The position numbers and the translations under genes were made by a program. Below are positions 6,301 through 14,795 of a stretch of 64,000 nt of DNA, in pieces. The stretch lies in contig NZ_JAGSHT010000010.1 in NCBI RefSeq assembly GCF_019947135.1, positions 248,001 through 312,000 of the forward strand, written 5' to 3'. The stretch comes from Occultella gossypii (lineage in GTDB: Bacteria > Actinomycetota > Actinomycetes > Actinomycetales > Beutenbergiaceae). Position 1 is the first letter of the stretch. Each line of letters starts with the position of its first letter. The notes beneath the pieces are model-generated. The model saw nothing but the letters and a program-made list of their open reading frames with translations. It was not told where the DNA came from and searched no databases.

Positions 6301-8946
6301 ATGCGCGTCCGTCCTGTCCTCACGTCGGCGACCACGTTCGCCCTGGTCCTCGCCACGCTCACGCTGACGCCTCTGCCCGGCGTCGCCACCGCCGTCGGGC
6401 CGGACGATGCGGATCTGCCACCCACGGAACCGGCACCGGACATCCCACCCGGCTATGCGCTCGCCTGGGCGGACGAGTTCGACGGCACCCGGGCCGACGG
6501 GACCGGCCTCGACACGTCGGCCTGGTACTACCGCGAGGGCGAGAAGGCCGAGTGCATGAACCGGCCCGAGAACGTCTCGGTCGCCGACGGGCTGATGCAC
6601 ATCGCGCTCGTGGCCGACGACAGCTTCGGCCCGGACTACACCTGCGGAGGCGTGATCTCGCAGGAGTGGTTCGGCTACGGCTACTACGAGACCCGCGCGC
6701 AGTTGTGGGGCGACCAGGGCTTCCACTCGGCGTTCTGGACCACGGGCCTGTCCGACGCGATGCCGGACACCCCGGACTACCGCGGCCCGAACAACCGGAT
6801 CAACGAGATCGACGGGTTCGAGATCGACTCGCACGCACCCGACCGGATCGCGCACCACTCGCACTGGTTCGTGCCGCATCACGTGGGCAACCAGGGTGGC
6901 CTCTACACGGGCCCGGACTCCTCCGACGGCTACCACACCTACGGATTCGAGTGGCTGCCGGACCAGATCCGGTACTTCGTCGACGGCGAACTGGCGCGGG
7001 TCCAGGCGTTCTCCGGCCCGCACGGGTTGCAGAGCATCTGGCTCACCACGCTGGGGTACACCGCCCCGGTCGACGAGACGAACCTCCCCGGCGAGACCAC
7101 CTGGGACTACTTCCGCTACTACGCACCCACCGCGGACCCGAACGGCGCCACCCCGGGCAGCGTGGTCGTGGACAACGGCGACCCCGGCTACTCCGAGCAG
7201 GGTGACTGGGAGGACTCCGACACGGTCACCGGCGGCAACCAGGAGGCCTTCGGCTTCCAGGACCGCGAGACCCGCCGCGCCCTGTCGACGGACGCCTCCG
7301 CCACCTGGGTCCCGGACCTGACCGAGGCCGGATCCCACGAGGTGCTGGCCTGGAACCCCAGCTTCCTGTCCACGGGCACCACCGCCGCGCACTTCTCCGT
7401 GACCCACGACGGCGGGACCTCCGACGTGGTGATCGATCAGTCCACCGCCGGCCAGCAGTGGGTCAGCCTCGGCTCCTACGGCTTCGCCCCGGGCACGGGG
7501 CAGGGCGTCCGGGTGGTCGCCGGCACCGACGGTGTGGGCACGTTGCGCACGGACGCCGTGATGTTCACCCCGGCCGTCGTCGTCGACGACGGCGGCCCGG
7601 GCTACACCGAGACCGGCAACTGGGCGTCCTCTGCGGCGGTCACCGGATGGCTCGACTCGGCGACCCGGTTCGCCAGTGACTCGGCGTCCACCGCCCGCTG
7701 GACGCCCACGCTGGCCGACGGCGGGACGTACGCCGTCTACGCCTGGACGCCCTCGCACGAGCTGAACACCGCCGTCGCCCGGTACACGGTGACCCACGCG
7801 ACGGGCGCGACCCCGGTCGAGGTGACCAGCGTCGATCGCTGGGCACCGCTCGGCACCTACACGTTCGAGGCCGGCAGCACCGGCTTCGTGGAGCTCAGCA
7901 AGCCGTACGGGACGCCCGGATATGTGCGAGGAGACGCGGTGCGGTTCGTCCCGGTGCCCACGCCGGACGTCACAGCGCCGAGTGCCCCGCTGCGCCTCGA
8001 CGGCGATATCGAGGCCGATCCCGGCAACGGCGACCTCGCGCTCACGTGGCAGTGGCGGGCCGGCGCGGCCGCGGACGTGGTCGGCTACCACGTCTACCTC
8101 GACGGTCAGCGCGTGAACGGCAACCCGGTGCACCGGACCTCGTTCACGATGGGCGAGATGCGCGCCGGCACGACCGTCATGCTCACCGTGACCGCGGTCG
8201 ATGCCTCAGGCAACGAATCGGTGCCGTCGCGACCGGCCCGGGTCCGGATCCCCAGCGACTCCCTCGCCCCGGCTGCTCCCGCGGACCTCGTCGGCGAGGC
8301 GGCGAACGAGCGAGGGATCCTGTACTGGTCGCAGAACGACGAGGTCGACCTGCTCGGCTACAACGTCTACGTGGACGGCACCCTCGCCAACCCGGACGGA
8401 CCGGTGGGCCACCCGGCGAACCCGGACTTCCCGCGGCTCGGGTACTCCCTCGACGAGCTCGCGAACAACGTCGAGCATGCCATCGAGGTCCGCGCGGTGG
8501 ACCTGTCCGGCAACGAGTCCGCTGCCGCTACCGTTTCGATCACGGCGCTGCCGATGACGATCATCACCCCGGCGGACCCGGGCTACGCCGAGCAGGGCAC
8601 CTGGACGCCGTCGAGCGTGCCGGGATGGTTGAGCGCGCCGACCCGGACCACGAACGTGACCTCCGCGACCGCGACGTGGACGCCGGACCTGACCGGCGCG
8701 GGCTCCTACGACGTGTGGGTATGGGTGCCGAACCACACCAACAGCACCGTCGGCGCCCGCTACACGGTCTCCTTCTCGGGCGGCACCGACGTCGTCGACA
8801 TCGACCAGACCACCGGCGGCAGTCGCTGGATCCTGCTCGGGCGGTACCCGTTCGAGGCGGGCACCGGTGGGAACGTGGTGGTCTCCAACGGAGCCGTCGC
8901 GAACTACCTGCGCACCAGCGCGGCGAAGTTCATTCCGGTCGAGTAG
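6301..8946 (+). CDS. secreted GH16-family endo-glycosidase with golvesin-like and Fn3 domains
   Basis: An 881-residue exported enzyme. A signal peptide (about 1-31, cleavage near GVATA) precedes a GH16 domain (about 50-280). That domain carries the catalytic signature NEIDGFE: Glu169 nucleophile, Asp171, Glu174 acid/base. GH16 enzymes cut beta-1,3/1,4-glucans and some galactans; the exact substrate cannot be read here. After it come a golvesin-C-like module (about 287-420), a second (about 425-547), two fibronectin type III domains (about 556-650 and 655-752), and a third golvesin-like module to the end. The repeats share GDPGYxExGxW starts and ARYTVTH-like strands, and probably bind surfaces or sugar. 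A GGGGG stretch precedes the ATG. It lies between the two type VII-like cassettes, divergent from cassette A. Confidence 0.9.
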   Translation: MRVRPVLTSATTFALVLATLTLTPLPGVATAVGPDDADLPPTEPAPDIPPGYALAWADEFDGTRADGTGLDTSAWYYREGEKAECMNRPENVSVADGLMHIALVADDSFGPDYTCGGVISQEWFGYGYYETRAQLWGDQGFHSAFWTTGLSDAMPDTPDYRGPNNRINEIDGFEIDSHAPDRIAHHSHWFVPHHVGNQGGLYTGPDSSDGYHTYGFEWLPDQIRYFVDGELARVQAFSGPHGLQSIWLTTLGYTAPVDETNLPGETTWDYFRYYAPTADPNGATPGSVVVDNGDPGYSEQGDWEDSDTVTGGNQEAFGFQDRETRRALSTDASATWVPDLTEAGSHEVLAWNPSFLSTGTTAAHFSVTHDGGTSDVVIDQSTAGQQWVSLGSYGFAPGTGQGVRVVAGTDGVGTLRTDAVMFTPAVVVDDGGPGYTETGNWASSAAVTGWLDSATRFASDSASTARWTPTLADGGTYAVYAWTPSHELNTAVARYTVTHATGATPVEVTSVDRWAPLGTYTFEAGSTGFVELSKPYGTPGYVRGDAVRFVPVPTPDVTAPSAPLRLDGDIEADPGNGDLALTWQWRAGAAADVVGYHVYLDGQRVNGNPVHRTSFTMGEMRAGTTVMLTVTAVDASGNESVPSRPARVRIPSDSLAPAAPADLVGEAANERGILYWSQNDEVDLLGYNVYVDGTLANPDGPVGHPANPDFPRLGYSLDELANNVEHAIEVRAVDLSGNESAAATVSITALPMTIITPADPGYAEQGTWTPSSVPGWLSAPTRTTNVTSATATWTPDLTGAGSYDVWVWVPNHTNSTVGARYTVSFSGGTDVVDIDQTTGGSRWILLGRYPFEAGTGGNVVVSNGAVANYLRTSAAKFIPVE

Positions 8947-8965
8947 GCGGGCGGGCCCAACCGGT

Positions 8966-9007
8966 CGCCGTCGTGCGTGCCTTCAGTTCAAGGCACGGGC
9001 GACGGCG
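8966..9007. terminator. two-part hairpin between convergent GH16 and cassette B genes
   Basis: Two 8-bp stems are stacked with a 2x2 internal loop: CGCCGTCG (8966-8973) with CGACGGCG (9000-9007), and CGTGCCTT (8976-8983) with AAGGCACG (8990-8997), around a 6-nt loop. It lies between the GH16 stop and the last codons of the minus-strand gene, so it could end transcription from both sides. There is no U-tract. Confidence 0.6.
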
Positions 9008-9636
9008 GCCGCCAGCCGCGTGCGTGACTCGAGTTCGCTCGGTGTCGGTTGGTCATGGCCGGCGACGGCGACCAGGCCCTGGTTCAGGATCAGCCAGGCG
9101 CCGGTGCCGGCGAGTGCGCCGGCGAAGGGCGCGAGCCGAGCGGCGAGGCCGTCGTCCACGTTCCAGGTGAGCAGGCCCAGCTTGCGCTGCATCCGGGTCT
9201 GCGCCAGCGGTGGGGTCAGGTGCATGAGCACCCAGGGTGACTGGTTGGCGTCGGCGAGCGCGGCGTGCGGGACCTGGGCCGGGGCGCCGGCCATGACCAG
9301 GCTCAGGAACAGCGAGTGCCGCCACGGATTGGTCTTGCGGCGGTACTGGGCCGACCACAGCTGAACGGTGACGGGTACGCCGTCGACCGTTCCGGACGCA
9401 TTGAGCGCACACCGCTGCGGGACGGCAGCCTCCGCCCGCAGCGCGGGCGGGAACTGCGCCCCCTCGGTCGGGCCGGCCTGCCAGCCCGAGGCGACCAGCC
9501 AGCCGCCGACGGACTGCTCGCGATCCACGGCCACCGAACCGCCGACCTTGCGCTGGCTGCTCGCCACTGCGACGACGATCGCCACGCCGATCAGGACGGG
9601 CACCGCGATCGCGACGACCAGGAGGAGATCAGCCAT
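8983..9636 (-). CDS. membrane protein closing type VII-like cassette B (B5)
   Basis: A 217-residue protein with one N-terminal membrane helix (about 3-25) and a soluble domain. It occupies the same place as the 283-residue protein of cassette A and shares VGGWLVASGW near the helix and GTVDGVPVTVQLW in the middle, so I take the two as diverged homologues. It starts 45 bp after the YbaB-like gene, without the overlap seen in cassette A. The function is unknown. Its last codons form part of the terminator hairpin at 8966-9007. Confidence 0.75.
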   Translation of the reverse strand: MADLLLVVAIAVPVLIGVAIVVAVASSQRKVGGSVAVDREQSVGGWLVASGWQAGPTEGAQFPPALRAEAAVPQRCALNASGTVDGVPVTVQLWSAQYRRKTNPWRHSLFLSLVMAGAPAQVPHAALADANQSPWVLMHLTPPLAQTRMQRKLGLLTWNVDDGLAARLAPFAGALAGTGAWLILNQGLVAVAGHDQPTPSELESRTRLAAAVARALN

Positions 9637-9681
9637 CGCGGCGCTCCGTCCGTGTCGGGTCGCCCCCGGACCGGGTTCGCC

Positions 9682-10071
9682 TCACTCCGGCGGCTCGCTG
9701 AGTCGCGGCGGCAGTGACTCGTGTGCCGCGGTGCGCATGGCCGAGTGCAGCACCGGGTCTCCCGCGAACTCCTCGTCGTTGATCGCGTCCATGGCCTCGG
9801 ACCACTTCTCGATCGCGTCGTCGTGGGCGCGCTGGAAGGCGCGGGCCAGGGCGAGCGGCGACGAGGTCGGTGCCGCGTGCGAGTACTCGACGTCCTCGAC
9901 CAGTCCGCTCGCACCCAGCACGACGCGCACCTCCCGGCGCGGCGAGTACGCCTCGACCCGGATCGCTTGCATCCGCTGGGTGGCACGCTGGGCGGCCCGG
10001 CCGCGCTGCTCGGCGCCGGCCCGGATCTGGTCGAGCTGGGCCAGGATGGCCGCTGGGTCCTGAGTCATCAT
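9682..10071 (-). CDS. YbaB/EbfC-family protein, EspL-like (cassette B, B4)
   Basis: A 129-residue counterpart of the YbaB-like protein at 4156-4551. It has the N-terminal helix (ILAQLDQIRAGAEQ), strands IRVEAYSPRREVRVVLG and GLVEDVEY, then SSPLALARAFQRAHDDAIEKW. ATG at 10071 overlaps the upstream stop by 4 bp; ATG at 10068 is the next codon. The conserved aromatic residue plus SPxR(E/D)V in the sheet and the RAHDDA helix separate this pair from the other two YbaB-like proteins here, so each cassette carries two distinct YbaB types. Confidence 0.82.
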   Translation of the reverse strand: MMTQDPAAILAQLDQIRAGAEQRGRAAQRATQRMQAIRVEAYSPRREVRVVLGASGLVEDVEYSHAAPTSSPLALARAFQRAHDDAIEKWSEAMDAINDEEFAGDPVLHSAMRTAAHESLPPRLSEPPE

Positions 10072-10889
10072 CCACCTGCCGCTGATTGACCTTGGTTGAC
10101 GCCGGACTGAATCACGGAGATAGCCGCCTGGAGCTGACCGAGGGCGTCACCGATCATGGTCATCAACTCCATCCCCTGCTCGGCGCACCGGACCAGTTTG
10201 CCGGACCAGTCGGTGACGAGCAGGATCGTGTTGGTGATCGCGGTCACGGCCTGGCCGATCACGATCGGCAGGGCGACGCCCAGGGTCGCGCCCGTCTCGA
10301 TGATGTAGGCGATCAGGCGACCGACCAGGTCGGCGATGATCTGCTTCGTGATCTCCCGCACGATGGCGACGATCACGCTCGCGATCGCCATACCGGCCCC
10401 GATCCCGACGGCGGCGATGCCCTCCGCCTTGATGACCGTGATCACGGTCCGCATGTAGGCCTCGTAGGCGAGCGCGGCCGGGCCCGTCCAGCGCGCCATG
10501 AGCTGCGCCAACTCGGTCTCGAGCGCCGCTGCGACCTCGCTGAGCCGGCCGGCCACGTTGGACCAGGTGGCCGAGATGCCCTCGACCATTGCCGGGTTGC
10601 CCGCGAGCGCGTCGAGCATCATGGGTAGTGGCGGCATGTAGTCCATCAGGAAGCCCGCCGCGCTGGAGAGCAGGGTGCCGAACGGGTCGATGGCCCAGGA
10701 CGCGACGGCGGCGACGGTCAGCGCGCCGTTCCAGACGGCGCCCGCCCAGTCGCCGCTGGCGAGGTCGCCCACGTAGTTGCGGAGCGGACCGACCCCGGCG
10801 ATGTTGTCGCCGATGCTCCAGGGATCGTTCGCGAGCGCCTCGTAGGTGTGGAACAGGTCGCCGGCGTTGACGGCGATGAGGTCGTTCAT
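10068..10889 (-). CDS. WxG-motif type VII secretion substrate-like protein (cassette B, B3)
   Basis: A 273-residue paralogue of the protein at 4551-5405. Shared landmarks are AGFLMDYMPPLPMMLDALAGNP (from residue 78), ATWSNVAGRL (108-116), WTG (134-136) and the hydrophobic IADLVGRLIAYIIE. The middle third is strongly hydrophobic, with several possible membrane-inserting helices; the tail is short and Gly-rich. ATG at 10889 overlaps the EspC-like gene stop by 4 bp. No enzymatic or toxin domain is visible. A type VII-exported, possibly membrane-acting partner protein is the best guess. Confidence 0.75.
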   Translation of the reverse strand: MNDLIAVNAGDLFHTYEALANDPWSIGDNIAGVGPLRNYVGDLASGDWAGAVWNGALTVAAVASWAIDPFGTLLSSAAGFLMDYMPPLPMMLDALAGNPAMVEGISATWSNVAGRLSEVAAALETELAQLMARWTGPAALAYEAYMRTVITVIKAEGIAAVGIGAGMAIASVIVAIVREITKQIIADLVGRLIAYIIETGATLGVALPIVIGQAVTAITNTILLVTDWSGKLVRCAEQGMELMTMIGDALGQLQAAISVIQSGVNQGQSAAGG

Positions 10890-11191
10890 GCCATCCCCTT
10901 GAACCCGACGGCGATCCGTTCGTCCGTCTCCCGATAGGAGGTGGCACATGCCCGCACGCCACCCTCACCGGCGCGCACCGCGGCGCTCGTGATGGTCATG
11001 GCGCCCAGCACCGCGCCCTGGACCGCGACGGCGGCCGGCGTCAGGAACTGGCAGAGGATCCCGAAGGCGATGGGCGACAACGCCGTCCCGACCTGGGCCG
11101 CCTGGACCGCCTCATCGAACTGTGCGGCGTTCGAGCTCGTCTGCCCGCAATAGGACTCCATCGCGCCGAAATCGGCCACTACTTCCGTCAT
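10886..11191 (-). CDS. EspC-like type VII secretion target (cassette B, B2)
   Basis: A 101-residue helical protein like that at 5402-5719. It has an N-terminal helix (FGAMESYCGQTSSNAAQFDEAV), the conserved IAFGILCQFLTPAAVAVQGAVLG and a last helix with SYRETDER, where Tyr86 to Asp90 gives YxxxD. The gene overlaps the WxG gene by 4 bp and follows the YbaB-like gene after 23 bp. Pairwise, B2 and A2 agree best over AFGILC-FLT-A--VQGA. It is the predicted secretion partner of the WxG protein. Confidence 0.82.
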   Translation of the reverse strand: MTEVVADFGAMESYCGQTSSNAAQFDEAVQAAQVGTALSPIAFGILCQFLTPAAVAVQGAVLGAMTITSAAVRAGEGGVRACATSYRETDERIAVGFKGMA

Positions 11192-11214
11192 GATTCACAC
11201 TCCCCCGTACTGGT

Positions 11215-11676
11215 TCAGATGCTGGTCTGGGTGCCGCCCGGCTGGCCGGGTCCCGGTGTCCCACCGGGCCGGGGACCGCCGAACGCGCCGCCCGCCCCGA
11301 ACGGACCACTCGCGCCGCCGGCCATCCGCTGGTCGAAGTAGTCCCGGTAGGCCTGATCCACGCTGTTGTCGTGGAGAGCCGCCGTCGGGTCCTTCGCCGG
11401 CCGGCCGCCCGGCCGCAGGTCCGCGTGCGCGGCCTGGATCGCCTGCAGGGTGGCCTCGCGGAGTTCGTCGGCGTCCAGTTCGGCGATCGAGTCGTCGTAC
11501 CGGACCTGCCGGACGAAGCCCTTTCCGTCGACGTCGACGGTGATCTCGCCCTCGACCGACTCGCCGGTGCCCGACTGCGGAACGTCTGCACCGCGCGAGG
11601 CGGCATCCTCGGCCAGCGCCTGCGTCACACGCTGCTGCACGAAGGCCTGGATGGACTCAAGGCTGTCGAAACTCAT
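11215..11676 (-). CDS. YbaB/EbfC-family protein with Gly/Pro-rich tail, first gene of cassette B (B1)
   Basis: A 153-residue protein. Residues 1-100 are YbaB-like: helix SIQAFVQQRVTQALAEDA, strands VEGEITVDVDGKGFVRQVRYD, helix DELREATLQAIQAAHADL. Residues 115-153 are a low-complexity Gly/Pro/Ala tail (GPFGAGGAFGGPRPGG...), absent from the cassette A copy. TAACGT (complement of 11685-11690) lies 8 nt before the ATG, so the cassette may be expressed from a leaderless promoter here. The gene heads cassette B and is divergent from the DUF885 peptidase gene. Confidence 0.78.
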   Translation of the reverse strand: MSFDSLESIQAFVQQRVTQALAEDAASRGADVPQSGTGESVEGEITVDVDGKGFVRQVRYDDSIAELDADELREATLQAIQAAHADLRPGGRPAKDPTAALHDNSVDQAYRDYFDQRMAGGASGPFGAGGAFGGPRPGGTPGPGQPGGTQTSI

Positions 11677-11827
11677 AAGGCAGCACGTTACCCGTGGGAG
11701 CAAGGGCGCTTCGTGGCCGGCAACGGACAGAGGTCCCCATCCGTGGCGCGCATCCGCCCGCTCGAGCCGATGGGCAGCCACTCCGGAGTCCGGCGCCGCC
11801 CGAACCTGCCGGGTAGCGTGAGGCCTC

Positions 11828-13510
11828 ATGACCGAAGCCCCCACCGCCCGCACCTCCACGCCGACCGACGCCATCGCGGACGCCTTCGTCGACACCATCG
11901 CCGAACTGAGCCCGATCTCCGCGACGTCGATGGGCATTCCCGGCCACGATCACCTGCTCGACGACTTCTCCCCGGCGGGCGAGGACGCCCGCGTGGCCGC
12001 CGCCCGGAAGGTGCTCGCCGACCTGGCGGACGTCGACCCGGTCGACGACATCGACCGCATCACGCAGTCCGCGATGCGGGAGCGCCAAGGGCTGCTCATC
12101 GAGCTCGCCGAGGCGAACGAGCACCTCGCCGACCTCAACGTGATCGCCTCGCCGGTCCAGGGGATCCGCGAGATCTTCGACCTCATGCCCACGGACACGG
12201 CCGCGGACTGGGAGACCATCGCCGAGCGCATGCACGCCGTGCCCGGCGCCGTCGAGGGGTACATCGAGTCGCTGCGACTGGCCGCCTCCCGTGGCCTCGT
12301 CGCCGCCGTTCGCCAGGTTGAGGAATGCGTCAAGGAGGCCGACGACCTCGCCGGGGACACCTCGTTCTGGACCACCTTCGCGACCGGCGCCCAGCCCGAC
12401 GGCGCCGCACCCGCGAGCGCGCTCGCCGGCCACCTGGCCGACGGCGCCGAACAGGCCCGGGCCGCCTACGGCACGCTCGCCTCGGCCCTGCGAGAACTGT
12501 CCGACCAGGCCCCGGCCGACGACGCCGTCGGGCGGGAGCGCTACGCGCGCTTCTCGCGCCGCTTCCTCGGCGCCGCGATCGACCTCGACGAGACCTACGA
12601 GTGGGGCCTGGAGGAGCTCGCGCGGATCGTCGCCGAGCAGGAGCAGGTGGCCGCCCAGATCGGCGGTCCGGGCACGGCCATCCGCGACGCCATGGCCGCG
12701 CTGAGCGCCGATCCCGCCCGCAAACTCCACGGCACGGAGGCGCTGCGGGAGTGGATGCAGACCACCTCCGACGCCGCCCTCGACGCCCTCGCCGACACCC
12801 AGTTCGACATCCCCGAGCCGGTCCGTCGGCTGGAGTGCCGCATCGCACCGACTCAGTCCGGTGGCATCTACTACACCGGCCCGAGCGAGGACTTCTCCAG
12901 GCCGGGCCGGATGTGGTGGTCCGTGCCGGCGGGCGTGACCGAGTTCGACACCTGGGTCGAGAAGACCACCGTCTACCACGAGGGCGTGCCCGGTCACCAC
13001 CTGCAGGTCGGCCAGACGGTCTACCGCTCCGCCCTGCTGAACCGCTGGCGCCGGATGGCCTGCTGGGTCAGCGGACACGGCGAGGGCTGGGCCCTGTACG
13101 CGGAGCGGCTGATGGCCGATCTCGGCTTCCTCGACGACCCGGGCGACCGCATGGGCATGCTCGACGGTCAGCGGCTCCGGGCCGCACGGGTGGTCATCGA
13201 CCTCGGCGTGCACCTGGGCAAGCCGTGCCCGGACGAGTGGGGCGGCGGCACCTGGAACGCCGAGAAGGCATGGCCGTTCCTGACGGCGAACGCCAACATG
13301 GCCGAGGGCTTCCTGCGGTTCGAGCTCAACCGGTACCTCGGCTGGCCCGGGCAGGCGCCCGCCTACAAGGTGGGCCAGCGGCTCTGGGAGCAGATCCGGG
13401 ACGAGACGGCCGCCCGCGAGGGCGCCGACTTCGACCTCAAGGCGTTCCACCGGCGCGCCCTGGACGTCGGTTCCGTCGGCCTGGACACCCTGCGCGAGGC
13501 GCTGGCGTGA
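11828..13510 (+). CDS. DUF885-family zinc metallopeptidase
   Basis: A 560-residue protein of the DUF885 family, which is related to thermolysin-fold peptidases. The zinc-site motif HEGVPGHH begins at residue 384, followed by LQVGQ and then GHGEGWALYAE, where the second glutamate probably completes the site. No signal peptide is seen, so it should act in the cytosol on peptides. TAGCGT (11814-11819) is 8 nt before the ATG, suggesting a leaderless mRNA. The stop overlaps the next gene as GTGA. The substrate is unknown. Confidence 0.85.
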   Translation: MTEAPTARTSTPTDAIADAFVDTIAELSPISATSMGIPGHDHLLDDFSPAGEDARVAAARKVLADLADVDPVDDIDRITQSAMRERQGLLIELAEANEHLADLNVIASPVQGIREIFDLMPTDTAADWETIAERMHAVPGAVEGYIESLRLAASRGLVAAVRQVEECVKEADDLAGDTSFWTTFATGAQPDGAAPASALAGHLADGAEQARAAYGTLASALRELSDQAPADDAVGRERYARFSRRFLGAAIDLDETYEWGLEELARIVAEQEQVAAQIGGPGTAIRDAMAALSADPARKLHGTEALREWMQTTSDAALDALADTQFDIPEPVRRLECRIAPTQSGGIYYTGPSEDFSRPGRMWWSVPAGVTEFDTWVEKTTVYHEGVPGHHLQVGQTVYRSALLNRWRRMACWVSGHGEGWALYAERLMADLGFLDDPGDRMGMLDGQRLRAARVVIDLGVHLGKPCPDEWGGGTWNAEKAWPFLTANANMAEGFLRFELNRYLGWPGQAPAYKVGQRLWEQIRDETAAREGADFDLKAFHRRALDVGSVGLDTLREALA

Positions 13511-14118
13511 CCCAGTCCGGCGGCGGGCCGGACGCCACGCCCGACGGCGGTGTGGCCCGGTCGGCCGCCGATCCTGTGGTGATCGCGGTCTACTACCCGA
13601 CCGCGGAGGGTTTCGATACGCCGCCGGCGGCGGCGGACCTGCAGGACCCCGGCCCGCGGGCCTCCGTCGCGGTCCGGCTGGTGTGGCTCGGTGCCGTTCT
13701 GCTCATCCTCAGCGTGATCCTCGCGATCCTGCAGCTCCCCGGCCCTCCCATCCTCGTGGCCGTGGGACTGGTCGCCGGACTCCTCGCGTTTCGTTTCAGG
13801 CAGGCCGAGCGGAAGGTGGCAGCCCAGGAGAAGGCCTGGCTGGCCGGCTGGCCCCGGCTGGTGGCGGACCCCGAGTACACGATCGGCAGACTGAGCGACG
13901 TGACCCTGAAGGAGGGGAACACACGGAGTTTCGGCATCGAGGGGTCGGTGACCTACCGGGATGGCGCCGGCATCGAACACGTCGTCACGATCCCCGGCGG
14001 CGTCGTGCCCCGGGCCGGGGGCGTTGAGCCGCCCGCCCTGTACGCACCCGTGGCGGTGTGGCACAGCCAGGACCACTCGGTGGTGCTGCTGCGGTTCTCG
14101 ACGGCGCTCGCAGCGTGA
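13507..14118 (+). CDS. membrane protein with C-terminal beta domain, unknown function
   Basis: A 203-residue protein starting at GTG 13507, overlapping the DUF885 stop (GTGA), so co-translated with it. Residues 1-55 are flexible, two membrane helices follow (about 58-78 and 80-98), and then a domain of about 100 residues with alternating strands (GIEGSVTYRDGAGIEHVVTIPGG). The layout recalls DUF3592-like membrane proteins and, loosely, the two tandem proteins at 22650-24239. I do not recognise a specific function. Confidence 0.72.
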   Translation: MTQSGGGPDATPDGGVARSAADPVVIAVYYPTAEGFDTPPAAADLQDPGPRASVAVRLVWLGAVLLILSVILAILQLPGPPILVAVGLVAGLLAFRFRQAERKVAAQEKAWLAGWPRLVADPEYTIGRLSDVTLKEGNTRSFGIEGSVTYRDGAGIEHVVTIPGGVVPRAGGVEPPALYAPVAVWHSQDHSVVLLRFSTALAA

Positions 14119-14158
14119 CCCGGTTCGGCGGGCGCGGCCGCTCGGATGCCGGACCGGC

Positions 14159-14704
14159 TCAGGCCCGCTCACAGAGCGGGCCGGCCTCGTCGAACTCGGC
14201 CGTGTCCGCACAGGTCCGGTACCCCCAGGTCCCCGACCCGTATCTGTCCTGGGTCGCGTCGGTGAAGATCTCGACGCCGTCGATGCCGGCGCCGACGCGG
14301 TAGTACGTGACGATCGGATCGCCCTCCGTCGTCGGGCCCTGGACCGCGACCTCGGCACCCGGACCGTCCGGGCCACCGGCCGCGTTCAGGCAGGTCACGA
14401 CGTCGGCGGGCCACACGAACGCGCCCTGCTCGAAGACCACGTCGCCGCAACCCGGCAGCGGTTCCCGGTCCCGGAACTCCGGGGGCGCGGCGTCCGAGGT
14501 TCGCGAAGCCCCGATCACGGAGCTTTCCGGCGCCGCCGAGGAGACGGCCGGGTCGGTGGGCTCGGACGCGGAGTAGGGCGAGTCGATCGGCGCCGGACCG
14601 GACGTCGCCACCCCGCATCCGCCCAGCACGAACCCCACGACGGCCGCGGCCGGCACACCGAGAACCCAGATGCCCAGCCTGTGTCGGGCGTTGACCCTGT
14701 CCAT
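14159..14704 (-). CDS. putative lipoprotein, unknown function
   Basis: A 181-residue protein with a lipoprotein signal: positively charged start (MDRVNARHRLG), hydrophobic core (IWVLGVPAAAVVGFVLGG) and Cys30 in the lipobox LGGC. A Ser/Thr/Pro-rich linker (about 36-70) leads to a domain of about 110 residues with four cysteines (CGDVVF, VTCLN, RTCAD, LCERA), probably two disulfides outside the membrane. I recognise no family. It is convergent with the preceding membrane-protein gene. Confidence 0.75.
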   Translation of the reverse strand: MDRVNARHRLGIWVLGVPAAAVVGFVLGGCGVATSGPAPIDSPYSASEPTDPAVSSAAPESSVIGASRTSDAAPPEFRDREPLPGCGDVVFEQGAFVWPADVVTCLNAAGGPDGPGAEVAVQGPTTEGDPIVTYYRVGAGIDGVEIFTDATQDRYGSGTWGYRTCADTAEFDEAGPLCERA

Positions 14705-14795
14705 CTCGCCGCTCCCCCCCGGTTCCGCGGGCGCAATGTCACCCGTGTCCTGCCCGTGACCACGTTCGCGGCAGGTCGCCGCGGGTGGTCTGCCG

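Noticed and set aside
11657-13450. 597-codon minus-strand open frame opposite the DUF885 gene
   Set aside because: Low-complexity Gly/Val/Arg product and no conserved motif, while the plus-strand frame has a complete zinc-peptidase signature.
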